Positions 1-10,495 are shown, numbered from the stretch's first letter. The stretch: DNA of 37,559 nt from Leptolyngbya sp. ES-bin-22 (GCA_014380065.1 JACMKO010000461.1:1-37559), one strand, 5' to 3'. Translations and numbers: made by a program. The notes: generated from the letters alone by a model not told the origin.

Positions 1-1
1 G

Positions 2-958
2 ACGGTAACTCGCCGCAGTAGTCCTGATCAACTATTAGAAGATCCGTTCTTTCGTCGCTTTTTTGGCGAAGAGGGCTTTCCACAGTCGCCCCGTGAAGAG
101 CATCTTAGAGGTCAAGGATCGGGCTTTATTATTGACCGCAGCGGCGTGATCTTGACAAACTCCCATGTGGTGAATGGGGCAGATAAGGTGACGGTGACGC
201 TGAAGGATGGACGGACGTTTGAAGGTAAGGTGCGCGGTGCCGATGAGGTGACCGACCTCGCAGTCGTAAAAATCGACGGGAGCAGTTTGCCCATCGCCTC
301 TCTCGGCAACTCTGACCAGATTCAAGTAGGGGACTGGGCGATCGCCGTGGGGAACCCTCTGGGTCTAGATAACACCGTCACGTTGGGCATTGTGAGTACA
401 CTGAAGCGTTCTAGTGCCCAAGTTGGCATTCCAGACAAGCGCCTGGATTTTATTCAAACCGATGCGGCAATCAACCCTGGTAACTCTGGTGGTCCCTTAG
501 TCAATGACCAGGGTGAAGTGATTGGCATCAACACAGCCATTCGGGCAGATGCAATGGGCATTGGGTTTGCGATTCCCATCAACAAAGCGAAAACTATCAA
601 AGACCAACTGGCAAAAGGCGAACGCATCGTGCATCCTTACCTGGGCGTGCAGATGACGATGCTGACCCCAGAACTCGCTAAACAAAACAACAGCGATCCA
701 AACTCCGCCTTCATGGTGCCCGAGGTGAATGGCGTGATTGTCGTCCGGGTGCTGCCCAACACACCTGCTGCGAAGGCTGGTTTGCGCCGCGGCGATGTCA
801 TTACTCAAATCGATGAGCAGACAATTACCACGGCGGAACAGCTACAAACGATCGTGGAAAACAGTCGTTTGGGTCAAACGCTACAAGTCAAAGTTCAGCG
901 CGGGGATGTCATCAAGCAGTTACCTGTGCAAACGGCTGAATTGAAGAATGCGGCATAG
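2..958 (+). CDS. HtrA/Deg-family trypsin-like serine protease with PDZ domain (5' partial, runs off window start)
   Basis: Frame stays open upstream of the 146 start back to nt 2 ([24 protein letters not shown]...). Catalytic motifs [23 protein letters not shown]-terminal PDZ-like [27 protein letters not shown]. Confidence 0.95.
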   Translation, partial: TVTRRSSPDQLLEDPFFRRFFGEEGFPQSPREEHLRGQGSGFIIDRSGVILTNSHVVNGADKVTVTLKDGRTFEGKVRGADEVTDLAVVKIDGSSLPIASLGNSDQIQVGDWAIAVGNPLGLDNTVTLGIVSTLKRSSAQVGIPDKRLDFIQTDAAINPGNSGGPLVNDQGEVIGINTAIRADAMGIGFAIPINKAKTIKDQLAKGERIVHPYLGVQMTMLTPELAKQNNSDPNSAFMVPEVNGVIVVRVLPNTPAAKAGLRRGDVITQIDEQTITTAEQLQTIVENSRLGQTLQVKVQRGDVIKQLPVQTAELKNAA

Positions 959-985
959 GCGATCGCGCCACTTTGAATACTTTTA

Positions 986-1014
986 GTAGGGGCAAGGCAT
1001 TGCCTTGTCCCTAC
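986..1014. repeat. Palindromic intergenic repeat GTAGGGGCAAGGCATTGCCTTGTCCCTAC (hairpin)
   Basis: Near-perfect inverted repeat (one G.U) 28 bp after the htrA-like stop; same GTAGGGRC end motif as the dyad at 8426-8453. Confidence 0.75.
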
Positions 1015-1342
1015 AAGATGTGTCGTTTTTTCAATTCAAATTGGTGTTAGGAAGTGATGCGACAGCGCTGCTACAAACATCACGGATCAAGAGGGCATCA
1101 GAGCATCAGCTAATTCTGGGTTCTATTGCCTTTTAAGTAGACGTAGAGTTTTTGTACATGATTTAAAGCCCTAAGCTTTGGTAAAAAACGCGATCGTCAA
1201 GCTGAAATCTGCGGAGGTTTCTGGTGAGAGAGCTATTTGGAAGCCCGTGTAACTATCATTGTTGTTAGTGCCAAAGCTTACTTAACTGGTGTGAGGAGTC
1301 GTGATATCAGACTCAGCTCTCATCACCAATAAGGGGTCTTAA

Positions 1343-1684
1343 GTGATTAATCTTTCTTTGCCTAAAGTACTGCTTGCTACCGTCTTGGCACTACCGACTG
1401 TGGCAATAATCGATCAAAGCGCTCTCGCAGAAGATCTCGCTTTCACACTGAAAAACAGCAGCAGTAGCCCGTTAGTAGAATTCTATGTGGAAGACTCTTC
1501 ACAAAGCGATTGGGGCGCGAGTCTATTGAGTGAATCTGTCAATCCTGGAGAAGCGGGGACAGTGACGATCGCCGATGGTCGCACTACCTGCACCTACGAT
1601 ATTTTGGGCGTGTTTGCCGACGGTTCTAAATTAGATGAACGTCAACTAAATCTTTGTGAACTCGGCTCTTACACCTACAAGTAA
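1343..1684 (+). CDS. Small secreted hypothetical protein with signal peptide and two Cys
   Basis: 113 aa; hydrophobic N-terminus ending ALAED; GTG start with AAGGGG Shine-Dalgarno-like sequence at 1331-1336; resembles short exported cyanobacterial proteins with a TCxYD...NLCE pattern. Confidence 0.7.
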   Translation: MINLSLPKVLLATVLALPTVAIIDQSALAEDLAFTLKNSSSSPLVEFYVEDSSQSDWGASLLSESVNPGEAGTVTIADGRTTCTYDILGVFADGSKLDERQLNLCELGSYTYK

Positions 1685-1750
1685 GGCTGGTAAACGTCTT
1701 TGGTAAATTGTCATCAAAGGTAACGTCAAAACTTCACTCAAGCCATTAAT

Positions 1751-1799
1751 AACAGGAGTCAGCATTTAGAGGATATTTTTCCTGCTGATGCCTGTTTTT
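1751..1799. terminator. Hairpin terminator between convergent genes
   Basis: AACAGG..TCAGCA (1751-1764) pairs with TGCTGA..CCTGTT (1783-1796), followed by a T run (1795-1799); lies between the + secreted-protein gene and the - recF. Confidence 0.6.
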
Positions 1800-1852
1800 G
1801 GGTTGCCGCTGTCTCAGCCAAACGTTGATGGTCTGATGGCTCAAGTAACAAC

Positions 1853-3067
1853 CTACGTTCCTGCTGTTAACTGTCCTTGCTTGACGGAAAAAATCTGCGA
1901 CGAATACAGCCACTGCGCATCAAAAGACCCTAAGTGCGTGGTCGTAATTAAGGTTTGGTAGCGGTCTTGAATGGTTTCAAGCAACTGATTTTGGCGGCTG
2001 AGGTCAAGCTCTGCCAGTACATCATCCAGCAGCAGGAGCGGTGGTTCGCCAATGACTTCTTCAATCAGTTTGAGTTCAGCTAGCTTGAGTGCCAGTACGA
2101 GCGTACGCTGCTGTCCCTGAGAGCCATACTGACGAGCCGATGTCTGGTTGATGGTGAATTCGATCTCATCGCGATGCGGACCGACTAGCGTTGTGTTCTG
2201 GTACTGCTCAGCGATCGCCCGTTCCTGAATTTTCGCCAAAAACGCCTGCTTGATTAACCCCGGCTCGTCCTGCTCCAACGCTACGTTGGGCGCATAGTTG
2301 ATGGCTAACTCTTCCGTACTGCCACTAATTTCACGATGCCACCGCTGTGCTAAAGGAGCCAATCGCTGTAAGACTCTTGCCCGTCGGCGAATCACCCTTG
2401 TTCCTGTTGCGGCAAGCTGAGCATCCCAAAGGGCAAGTTCGTCATGAGGCGACTGGGCGTGGGGTGTAGGGTGTGGGGCATGGGGTTGAGTTTCGAGTTC
2501 CGGGGTTTGGTTAACGCGCAGTTCCTGCCGTCCCGACTCCTGACTCCTGGCTCCTGGCTCCTGACTCCGTTTCAACAACGCATTCCGCTGCCGCAAGACC
2601 TGGTTGTACTGCTGCAAAATGTGTGCATAGACAGGCTCTAGTTGGATCAGCAGAGAGTCAACCCAGTTGCGCCGCTGCTCCGGTCCACCGCGCACCAGAT
2701 CGAGATCCAGGCTGGAGAACTGCACCATGTTCAGAATGCCTAGGAAGTCAAGCTGCCGTCGCACGGTTTCGCCGTTAATCGCAACGGTACGACGGCTGCT
2801 AAGGCGCAGTGTAAACGAGAGGTCGATCGAGCCAATGTCTCGTTCTAACTGTGCGGTAACTCGAGCGCTTGGTGTTCCTGTATAGATGAGATCACGATCG
2901 CGGGATGTCCGGTGCGATCGCAGTGTTGACAGTAGCTCCACCGCCTCTAACAGGTTGGACTTGCCCTGAGCATTATTGCCCAACAAAATCGTTTTGGGCG
3001 CATTAAACTCCACCGCCTGATCGAGATAATTGCGAAATTGCCGAAGGTGGAGCGTTTTGAGATACAT
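1853..3067 (-). CDS. recF: DNA replication/repair protein RecF, with a repeat-derived low-complexity insertion
   Basis: [46 protein letters not shown], signature [17 protein letters not shown], Walker [15 protein letters not shown]; extra segment [45 protein letters not shown]. Confidence 0.95.
   Translation of the reverse strand: MYLKTLHLRQFRNYLDQAVEFNAPKTILLGNNAQGKSNLLEAVELLSTLRSHRTSRDRDLIYTGTPSARVTAQLERDIGSIDLSFTLRLSSRRTVAINGETVRRQLDFLGILNMVQFSSLDLDLVRGGPEQRRNWVDSLLIQLEPVYAHILQQYNQVLRQRNALLKRSQEPGARSQESGRQELRVNQTPELETQPHAPHPTPHAQSPHDELALWDAQLAATGTRVIRRRARVLQRLAPLAQRWHREISGSTEELAINYAPNVALEQDEPGLIKQAFLAKIQERAIAEQYQNTTLVGPHRDEIEFTINQTSARQYGSQGQQRTLVLALKLAELKLIEEVIGEPPLLLLDDVLAELDLSRQNQLLETIQDRYQTLITTTHLGSFDAQWLYSSQIFSVKQGQLTAGT
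2455..2569. repeat. Imperfect heptamer arrays inside recF coding sequence
   Basis: GGGCGTG GGGTGTA GGGTGTG GGGCATG GGGTTGA (2455-2489) and GACTCCT GACTCCT GGCTCCT GGCTCCT GACTCCG (2535-2569). Confidence 0.85.
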
Positions 3068-3075
3068 AGGGATGG

Positions 3076-3151
3076 AGTTATGAGTTATGAATTGCGAGTT
3101 TTGAGTGAAAGACGTAATTCATAACTCGAAACTCAAAACTCAAAACTCATT
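3076..3151. repeat. Heptamer array with interleaved inverted arms between recF and the P-type ATPase gene
   Basis: GAGTTATGAATT (3082-3093)/AATTCATAACTC (3116-3127) and GAGTTTTGAGT (3096-3106)/ACTCAAAACTC (3131-3141, repeated 3138-3148). Confidence 0.85.
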
Positions 3152-5999
3152 ACCTTCTCGTTTTGGCGTACCACCGATAAGCCAGCTTTTCTAACTCGAC
3201 CCAGACAAACATCAGAGCGCTTACGCCCAGGCAAATACCAAGTTCAGAGGCGCTCAGGTAATGGGTGTTGAAAAAGCTACGCATGAACGGAATGTAAACC
3301 AATGCTAACTGTAACAGCGAGGTGAGAAACACAGCGCCCAAAAGAAAGGGATTGGAAAACGGGTTCAGTTCGATCGTGAGCCGTGAATTGGAACGGATTG
3401 CTAAGGCGTGACCCATCTGGGCAATACAGAGTGTGGTGAAGACCATCGTTTTCCACCGATCGCCGTTGGGGTCTTCAGCCGTAGGGTTGGCATGAGCATA
3501 CCCGTACGACCAGGACATGAGACTGATCGCCAAAATTGCCAACACAATTCCAATGCGAATCATGTAAGCGCCTAAGCCCCGCGCAAAAATGCTTTCACCC
3601 GGATCATGAGGTGGGCGCTTCATCACATCGGGTTCTGCGGGTTCTACAGCCAATGCGAGTGCGGGTAGACCATCAGTGACAAGGTTCATCCAGAGGATTT
3701 GTAGCGGCGATAGCGGTACGCCACCCAAACCCAAAAGCGGTGCAGCGCCAATGGTGAGCAGTTCGCCAATGTTGCTACCCAGAATGTATTTGATGAAGCG
3801 ACGAATGTTGGTGTAAACCACACGTCCTTCTTCGGTCGCAGCGACGATCGTGGCAAAGTTATCGTCCAGCAGCACCATGTCGCTGGCATCTTTGCTTACA
3901 TCTGTACCTGTAATCCCCATCGCGATGCCAATGTCTGCTTGTTTGAGAGCAGGAGCATCGTTAACCCCATCGCCTGTCATCGCCACGATGTGCTTCTTCC
4001 GCTGGAGCACCTGGACAATCCGCAGCTTATGTTCAGGAGACACGCGCGCATAGACGCTGACACTCTCCACCTGGTTTGCCAGTTCTTCCAGGCTAAGTTG
4101 TTCCAATTCGCGCCCTGTAAGGGCACGATCGCCCGGTTTGGCAATGCCTAAATCTTCAGCGACGGCTTGTGCCGTTAACTGGTGATCGCCTGTAATCATA
4201 ATGGGACGAATGCCTGCCGATCGACAACGAGCCACTGCATCACGCACTTCTGGGCGGGGAGCGTCCAACATTGCTACCAAGCCTAGCCACACCAGTTCAA
4301 CCTCTGTGGTTTCATCAGAGCCTTCAGGGGGAATGGTTGTCAGCGGCTTGCAGGCAAAACCCAGGACGCGCAGTCCGCGTGCTGCCATTTGATTATTTTG
4401 CTCGAGCACTTGCGATCGCTGCTCGTCCATCATTGGTTGCGCTGCGTCGCCGACCTGAATTTGCGTACAGCGCTCTAAAATCAGCTCTGGTGAGCCTTTG
4501 GTAAACATCATGTAGTGGGAGGCGCTATCAGCCAACGCCGGATCAGCGTCCATCACCTCTGTAATCACGCTCATGCGTTTACGTTCCGAGGAGAACGGAA
4601 ACTCGGAGACGCGAGGCAGCTTACTCAACCACTGGTCTTTCTCAAAGCCTGCTTTTGCCGACAGAGTGAGTAGTGCCCCTTCTGTGGGGTCGCCTAGAAT
4701 GATCCACCCGCCATTGTCCTGCTGCAAAATAGCGTCGTTACAAATCGTGCAGGCAGTCAAGAGGTTCAGCAATTCTGGTTGCTCTTGAGGATTAACGGTC
4801 GCCATCTTGTCTTGAGCCTGAGTCTCAACAGGCACAAACTCACCTGTGGGGCTGTAGCCTTCACCCGTCACCCGTAACGAGGTATTGCTAGTGTGAAGTA
4901 GCTGCACCACCATTTTGTTTTGCGTCAGTGTACCCGTTTTATCGGAGCAGATGGTGGTGACAGAGCCAAGGGTTTCGACGGCGGGCAACTTGCGGATGAG
5001 TGCGTTTCGTTTCACCATGCGCTGTGTTCCCAGTGCCAGTGTGACGGTGATGACGGCTGGGAGACCTTCGGGCACGATCGCCACTGCCATACTGAGAGAG
5101 ACTTCTAGCAGTTCCTTCCAGCTACCAACGCCTAAGTGAAGGATGCCACCGATGACAACCAGCGCTACCAAAGCCAAAGCGCCTGATACTAGCACTTTGC
5201 TGAGGAAAGCCATGCGCTTCTGGAGGGGGGTCGGTTCCGTCTCAACTGATTGCAGCAGCGTGGCAATGCGCCCTAGCTCGGTCTGCATACCCGTTCCGGT
5301 GACGATAACGGTTGCCCGCCCCTGGAGTACTTCTGTGCCTTGATACACCAGGTTAATGCGATCGCCTAGCGGCGTATCAGGCGGCAGTTCCATCTCCACG
5401 CGTTTGTTGACTGCCTGTGCTTCGCCCGTCAGTGCTGACTCCCGGATTTGGAGATTGGCGACATCCAGCAGACGACCGTCGGCTGAAACCTGTACACCTG
5501 CTTCCAGCAGCATAATATCGCCGGGAACCAGGTCTTTTGAGTCTACTTCGATCGTCTTGCCGTCTCGAATGACCCGTACTCTGGATGTCGCCAGCTTCTT
5601 CAAGGCAGCCAGATCTTTTTCGGCTTTGCTTTCTTGAAAATAGCCCAGCAGCCCATTCAGAATGACGATCGCGAAAATGGCGATCGTATCCTTGAAAGGA
5701 ATCTCGCCTGGATCGAGCTTGCCTGACCGCCAATCGAAGAAATCCAGACCGCCAGAAATCAGCGCGACTGCAATTAGTAAGAGCAGCATGATATTGGTGA
5801 ATTGGTCTAGCAGGATTTCCCAGGTGCTACGTCCACCCGTCTCCACTAACTCATTTGGACCATATTGTTCCAGATTGGCAGCGACTTGCTGCGTCGTTAA
5901 ACCAGTCTGGCGATCGCTCTGAAATTGCTCTAAGGTCTGATTCGCACCCAGCGTATGCCAAATCGCTGCGGTGTTGGGCGAAGGCGAGTTTGCAATCAT
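3150..5999 (-). CDS. P2A-type cation (Ca2+)-transporting ATPase, PacL-like
   Basis: [13 protein letters not shown] phosphorylation motif, [41 protein letters not shown], cation ATPase N- and C-terminal domains. Confidence 0.95.
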   Translation of the reverse strand: MIANSPSPNTAAIWHTLGANQTLEQFQSDRQTGLTTQQVAANLEQYGPNELVETGGRSTWEILLDQFTNIMLLLLIAVALISGGLDFFDWRSGKLDPGEIPFKDTIAIFAIVILNGLLGYFQESKAEKDLAALKKLATSRVRVIRDGKTIEVDSKDLVPGDIMLLEAGVQVSADGRLLDVANLQIRESALTGEAQAVNKRVEMELPPDTPLGDRINLVYQGTEVLQGRATVIVTGTGMQTELGRIATLLQSVETEPTPLQKRMAFLSKVLVSGALALVALVVIGGILHLGVGSWKELLEVSLSMAVAIVPEGLPAVITVTLALGTQRMVKRNALIRKLPAVETLGSVTTICSDKTGTLTQNKMVVQLLHTSNTSLRVTGEGYSPTGEFVPVETQAQDKMATVNPQEQPELLNLLTACTICNDAILQQDNGGWIILGDPTEGALLTLSAKAGFEKDQWLSKLPRVSEFPFSSERKRMSVITEVMDADPALADSASHYMMFTKGSPELILERCTQIQVGDAAQPMMDEQRSQVLEQNNQMAARGLRVLGFACKPLTTIPPEGSDETTEVELVWLGLVAMLDAPRPEVRDAVARCRSAGIRPIMITGDHQLTAQAVAEDLGIAKPGDRALTGRELEQLSLEELANQVESVSVYARVSPEHKLRIVQVLQRKKHIVAMTGDGVNDAPALKQADIGIAMGITGTDVSKDASDMVLLDDNFATIVAATEEGRVVYTNIRRFIKYILGSNIGELLTIGAAPLLGLGGVPLSPLQILWMNLVTDGLPALALAVEPAEPDVMKRPPHDPGESIFARGLGAYMIRIGIVLAILAISLMSWSYGYAHANPTAEDPNGDRWKTMVFTTLCIAQMGHALAIRSNSRLTIELNPFSNPFLLGAVFLTSLLQLALVYIPFMRSFFNTHYLSASELGICLGVSALMFVWVELEKLAYRWYAKTRR

Positions 6000-6028
6000 A
6001 GTGAATCAACGGTGAGGAGTGGTAAGGA

Positions 6029-6109
6029 GTGCTATAACACCTATAGCACCTGATCATAGTGTCTAAGACACATAATTAGCACTATTAAGTAGTGTAATCA
6101 CAGTTTACA
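6029..6109. promoter_or_regulatory. Cluster of four short dyads in the divergent promoter region
   Basis: GTGCTATA-n5-TATAGCAC (6029-6049), GTGTC-n3-GACAC (6059-6071), CACTA-n5-TAGTG (6080-6094), TGTAA-n7-TTACA (6093-6109). Confidence 0.5.
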
Positions 6110-6152
6110 TGCACTCAGGCATTGTGATGCCGCACCTTGACTTTTCCTTACG

Positions 6153-7337
6153 ATGGTTGTGAACCCGTTTACACCACAAAAGCTTGTTGGTAGGCAAGCA
6201 GAGCTACAGCAGGTCAGTCAAATCCTGGCTACAGATGGCGATTTGTTACTGGCTGGAGTACCGGGCAGTGGTCGTCGTACGCTGCTGCGTCATGCTGCCC
6301 GTGCGGTTGGAGCGAGGGTCATTGAAATTGACTGTTTGCGTGCCACCGACAGCAACCGCTTCCTCCACCTTCTTACGGAAGGCATCATTGCCGTGTTTCA
6401 ATCATCGGCTGAGTTAGCACTCATTCAGCAGTGGAGCCAGGAACAACCCATCATTTTGGACATCACACCCAGCGGACAGGCGCGGCTGGTTTGGCATCCC
6501 ACGCCCAATAACGAGTGGGTGCTGTTTCAAAGTCTGCTGGCGCTACCGCAGGCGATCGCAGAACGGCTTGACTGTCGCGTAGTGCTGGTCTTTCTAAACT
6601 TTTCCCACATTCGCTCTTGGGATCGATCGGAAAAATGGCAAAGCTACCTGCGCCAAGAAATTCAACAGCAAACACAGGTAAGCTACGCGCTGATTGCGAC
6701 TGTGGCAGAGAGTTGGGTGCTCGATAGCAATGTCAAAGTCATCCTGCTGGGACCGCTTGACGATGTAGAACTCAGTCCCTGGATTATTTCTGCGTTAGCA
6801 GCAGAGGGGCTTCAGTTTGAGCCTGAAGGTCAGGCACTAGAATTATTTTTGGCTTCTGTGCAGGGACACGTTGGAGATGCGATCGCCCTTGCGCGTCGCA
6901 TTTGGCTAGACTACCGCGCGTTTGAAGCTTTCAGCTCATCGACCGATCACGACAGCCCAGAGGCTGCCACAATCCGGCGCAACCGCTTTCAAAGCGAATA
7001 TCACGCTCAAAGTCAGCCGCTCAAGGTTCACCTGGTCTATCCTCACCACGTTTACCGCAGCACTCTGGCACTTGTGGAGGATCTATCGCTAACCTTCGAG
7101 TCTTTAATTTTGCTGTTGCCGCCCAGCCAGGTGCGGGTGCTCGAAAGCCTTGCGCTTGACCCGACAGACAGCCCTCACTCACGCGAATATATTCAGAAGC
7201 ATCAGCTTTCTAGAGGCGGAGGACTCCAGGGTGCTTTGGCTAGCCTGGAACAAAAAGGGTTGGTCTATGGAGCAGACTATGGCTACCGCATGACGATGCC
7301 CTTGTTGGCGTTTTGGCTCAAATACCATCTTGCTTAG
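6153..7337 (+). CDS. P-loop ATPase-like protein (AAA/STAND-type, archaeal-ATPase-like)
   Basis: LVGRQAELQQV N-terminal box, Walker-A-like GVPGSGRRT, Walker-B-like CRVVLVFLNF; winged-helix-like C-terminus (EYIQKHQLSRGGGLQGALASLEQKGLV). Confidence 0.7.
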   Translation: MVVNPFTPQKLVGRQAELQQVSQILATDGDLLLAGVPGSGRRTLLRHAARAVGARVIEIDCLRATDSNRFLHLLTEGIIAVFQSSAELALIQQWSQEQPIILDITPSGQARLVWHPTPNNEWVLFQSLLALPQAIAERLDCRVVLVFLNFSHIRSWDRSEKWQSYLRQEIQQQTQVSYALIATVAESWVLDSNVKVILLGPLDDVELSPWIISALAAEGLQFEPEGQALELFLASVQGHVGDAIALARRIWLDYRAFEAFSSSTDHDSPEAATIRRNRFQSEYHAQSQPLKVHLVYPHHVYRSTLALVEDLSLTFESLILLLPPSQVRVLESLALDPTDSPHSREYIQKHQLSRGGGLQGALASLEQKGLVYGADYGYRMTMPLLAFWLKYHLA

Positions 7338-7871
7338 CGGAACCCTGAGCAATGGCTTGCGATGAATAGAGCGGCGTGGGCGATGTTTTAGACAACCTTT
7401 GAAACGCAACTGTGAACAGAATGGACGCTGTAAAAGTAGGCTAGGCGGACACTGTTGCGAGACTGTACGGTTTCAGGCATGTGTCGTTAGAGCGATCGCC
7501 TCTGATCAACTAACCTTGAGTGCTACATGCCGAATAAAAGCTCTGGATGTGCTTCCCGGTAAGCTTTCATCGAAGCTTTACAAAAAAACCGGGTTTTAGG
7601 ATTCTTGAAGGAAAAATTTAACGAAAACTTAAAAAAGACACCTAACCTCAGCATCAATATGAAGGCTGCGACAAGTTGCCTCGCTTCACGGTTGTCATCA
7701 TCTTCTGCTGTGTTGTTTAGTCTACATAGCCACATTCCTCACCCGTAAGGGGGACTACTCATCCTACCGTCAGCAGACCCAACTGCTTGCACTAGACTAA
7801 TCAGGGTTTTAGGGTTTGAAGCCCAAGCTTTAACTGTTAATGCAAAAAGTTGTCTTTCCAGATAGAAATCC

Positions 7872-8414
7872 ATGTTGAATCTGAAGCCCTCCAGTGATTC
7901 CGATCGACGCACACTCAGTTTTCTAGAGAAAAATCCTTTACTCTCTCAGTGCTTGCTTGAAGATTGCGGTCCTAACTTGAGTCAAGTCGCGACGATTATT
8001 GAACCTGTTCTAAATGCTTCTAGCCGCTGTGAAATCAGTTCTTTCTATATTCAGGCAGTGACGACTGGACGCACTGCTTTTTTAACCACTAATCTACCGG
8101 ACGATCGCGCGACACAGGTGACATCAGTTGGTACAAGTTGGCTGATTGGTCGCAATAGCACCTGCGCGATTTCAATTAAAAGCTCCTCGATTTCCCGCTG
8201 CCATGCAGTCATTGGGCATTGTCCCGATCGAGGCTTTTACATTATGGATGTCGGTAGCAGTAACGGTACGTTCGTCAACTGTCGGCGCTTGGCTGCTTCA
8301 GAGCCACGGTTTCTTAACGATGGTGATTTAGTCGAGTTGAGTCACACACGCGTTGAGTTCTTCATCTCTGGCTTAGGGGAGCGTGACCCTGCCCTTCAAG
8401 ACACGCAGGTTTAG
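7872..8414 (+). CDS. FHA-domain protein
   Basis: Canonical FHA signature WLIGRNSTCAISIKSSSISRCHAVI...FYIMDVGSSNGTFVN...LNDGDLVEL. Confidence 0.9.
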   Translation: MLNLKPSSDSDRRTLSFLEKNPLLSQCLLEDCGPNLSQVATIIEPVLNASSRCEISSFYIQAVTTGRTAFLTTNLPDDRATQVTSVGTSWLIGRNSTCAISIKSSSISRCHAVIGHCPDRGFYIMDVGSSNGTFVNCRRLAASEPRFLNDGDLVELSHTRVEFFISGLGERDPALQDTQV

Positions 8415-8425
8415 CGTTCCCATTC

Positions 8426-8453
8426 GTAGGGACATTAGATGCAACGTCCCTAC
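8426..8453. repeat. Inverted repeat GTAGGGAC-n12-GTCCCTAC between convergent FHA and RNB genes
   Basis: 8-bp perfect arms at 8426-8433 and 8446-8453. Confidence 0.7.
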
Positions 8454-8479
8454 AGTGCCACTCATATTTGAAACGCGAC

Positions 8480-10495
8480 CTAGTGCTTTACCTGGGCTTC
8501 CTGATACATCATCTCTTGAAACTGGATGATGTCTTGGCGTGGATCGGCATGGCTGACTTTTAGTTCGAGGCGATCGCCCGGTGTCACAGGTCGGGTGAAA
8601 CGCATTGGAAATTCAATGCCCAAATCCTCTAAAAGCACTAGCCCAAGGTTTTCGTGTTCTCTCAGCCAGCGTAGCATCAGTGCATCCCAGACTTCATCGG
8701 CATTGCGTCGCAAAAACTCTAGTCCCCAATAGCGGTTAGTCTGACGCTCTACTAATACCGCCTCATAGGCAGCCGCGCTAATGTTTAAAAGCAGCTCTTT
8801 CACTGCTTCAGGCGCAAAGGGAAGTGCAGCACCCCGAAGATGCGCTTTAATCTGAAAGTGCGCTAGCAGATCGCTATAACGACGGATGGGTGATGTCACC
8901 TGAGTGTAAGTGTCCAATCCTAAGCTAGTGTGACGAGCTGGAGTGATGCTAAGTTCGCTGCGGGGCATACACCGCCGAATCGCGCAAGAGCGTACGGGTC
9001 CCGACGGCAGTTGCAGCAGTTCCTCTTCGGAGGGTAATTCGGGCTGCGGCTGGCTGCGGAAGGGAAGCGGTAAATGATGCGCCTGACCGTAGCGGGCAGC
9101 CACCTCACCCGTCAAAATCATCATCTCAGCAACAAGCTGACGGGCTAACGAATCGTTTAGCACTTGAATGGTGATTTCATCGTTGTAGACTTTAATCGAT
9201 GATTCCGGCATGTGGATGCTGATAGCACCCTGGGACTGTCGCCACGTCTGACGGCATTTTGCCCACTGCGCGATCGCCTCCAGCTCCGATTCTGCCTGTA
9301 CGCCGAGTTGCAGCATCTCATCGACATCATCGTAGGTGAGGCGGTACGTTGCCTTAATCAGGCTTGCGTAGATGTTATAGTCCTGAATTGCGCCGTCTGG
9401 ACTTAGAATGACGCTAAAACTGAGGGCACAGCAGACCTGTCCCTGTACCAGGCTCATCGGTCCCGTGGCTAGCTCTGACGGGAACATCGAAATCATTCCG
9501 GTTGGCAAGTATAGCGTCGTAATACGGCGACGGGCTTCTAGATCGAGTTCATCCCCTGGTTGCATCCAGCGGGTCGGATCGGCAATATGAATCCACAGCC
9601 GTTGAACACCGTCAGCAAGGTACTCCAGACTTAGACCATCATCAATTTCGAGCGTACTTTCATCATCAATGGTGTAAACCTTGAGATGGGTCAGATCCAG
9701 TCGATCAGCATTCTGGTCAGGCGGCGGAGAGTTCAGACAATGATGTGCCACTTCCAATACCCTGGGAAGAAAGTGAATTGGAATCTGACTGCGCCGTAGA
9801 GCCATGTTCTCGTGGGGACTCCACAGCCCTAGCTCGACCAGCAGTTGAAACGCAGCCTGGGATGTCTCAGACCGTTTCAAGTGTAGCAGGGTTTCTAAAG
9901 CTGGTGCGCGATGGGTCGCTTCATCGCCAGACGTAGCGAAACGTTCGAGGGCATCTAAGCGCGGACGATCGCCGCTCTGCCACTCTACAGGCTGCCCCGC
10001 TAACACGCGCTCAACCCGCGTTAAAAAGCTTTGCCATTCCTGCTCTCGCTGGGTCTCCATGTCTAGCTGATGCTTTAGCTCCATCACCTGCGCCTTGGGA
10101 CGGGGTTCGTAGCGATCGCCTTTCAGTTTGAAATAGAGCTTATCGTCACTGAGTAGCCAGTGAGCGGCATAGCTAAGAACGGGTGTTTGGGCTGAAAAGA
10201 GGAGCAGCGCCATTTCTGCTGGGTCAACGGTTTCGCCATCTTCGACAAGAATTTCCCAGGCAATCTCTAGATTTGATGGCTCCAGGTATGGCTGGATCTC
10301 CTTCAAAAAAGGAGCAAGATCCGCTGGCTTGTAAGTGCCTCCCACCGCGTAGGTGATTTGGCGGGGGTGCAGCGTGTGTGCCTGGCCGCGATCGTCTGTA
10401 ACAATCCAGTGCTTTTTACCTTCCGGACGTTCAGCCGTTGCTAGACGGCGCTCACTGCCTAAACGAAATTCAACGAGGGTTCCCTTCTCCATCAA
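8480..10495 (-). CDS. RNB-domain exoribonuclease (RNase II/R family)
   Basis: RNB core TIDDESTLEIDDGLSLE...LWIHIADPTRWMQPGDELDLEARRR...TLYLP, SPIRRYSDLLAH. Confidence 0.93.
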   Translation of the reverse strand: MMEKGTLVEFRLGSERRLATAERPEGKKHWIVTDDRGQAHTLHPRQITYAVGGTYKPADLAPFLKEIQPYLEPSNLEIAWEILVEDGETVDPAEMALLLFSAQTPVLSYAAHWLLSDDKLYFKLKGDRYEPRPKAQVMELKHQLDMETQREQEWQSFLTRVERVLAGQPVEWQSGDRPRLDALERFATSGDEATHRAPALETLLHLKRSETSQAAFQLLVELGLWSPHENMALRRSQIPIHFLPRVLEVAHHCLNSPPPDQNADRLDLTHLKVYTIDDESTLEIDDGLSLEYLADGVQRLWIHIADPTRWMQPGDELDLEARRRITTLYLPTGMISMFPSELATGPMSLVQGQVCCALSFSVILSPDGAIQDYNIYASLIKATYRLTYDDVDEMLQLGVQAESELEAIAQWAKCRQTWRQSQGAISIHMPESSIKVYNDEITIQVLNDSLARQLVAEMMILTGEVAARYGQAHHLPLPFRSQPQPELPSEEELLQLPSGPVRSCAIRRCMPRSELSITPARHTSLGLDTYTQVTSPIRRYSDLLAHFQIKAHLRGAALPFAPEAVKELLLNISAAAYEAVLVERQTNRYWGLEFLRRNADEVWDALMLRWLREHENLGLVLLEDLGIEFPMRFTRPVTPGDRLELKVSHADPRQDIIQFQEMMYQEAQVKH

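Noticed and set aside
338-345. HIP1 palindrome GCGATCGC, here and at many other sites
   Set aside because: Well-known abundant cyanobacterial octamer; used only as lineage evidence.
1230-1300. Possible Yfr1 gene on the minus strand (ACTCCTCACACC present)
   Set aside because: No terminator-type hairpin with U run follows the motif, and the only upstream stem (GAGTC/GACTC) overlaps the core that should be single-stranded.
7560-7640. Terminator or small RNA around AAAAAACCGGGTTTT
   Set aside because: Stem is too short to support a call, and no flanking gene geometry demands it.
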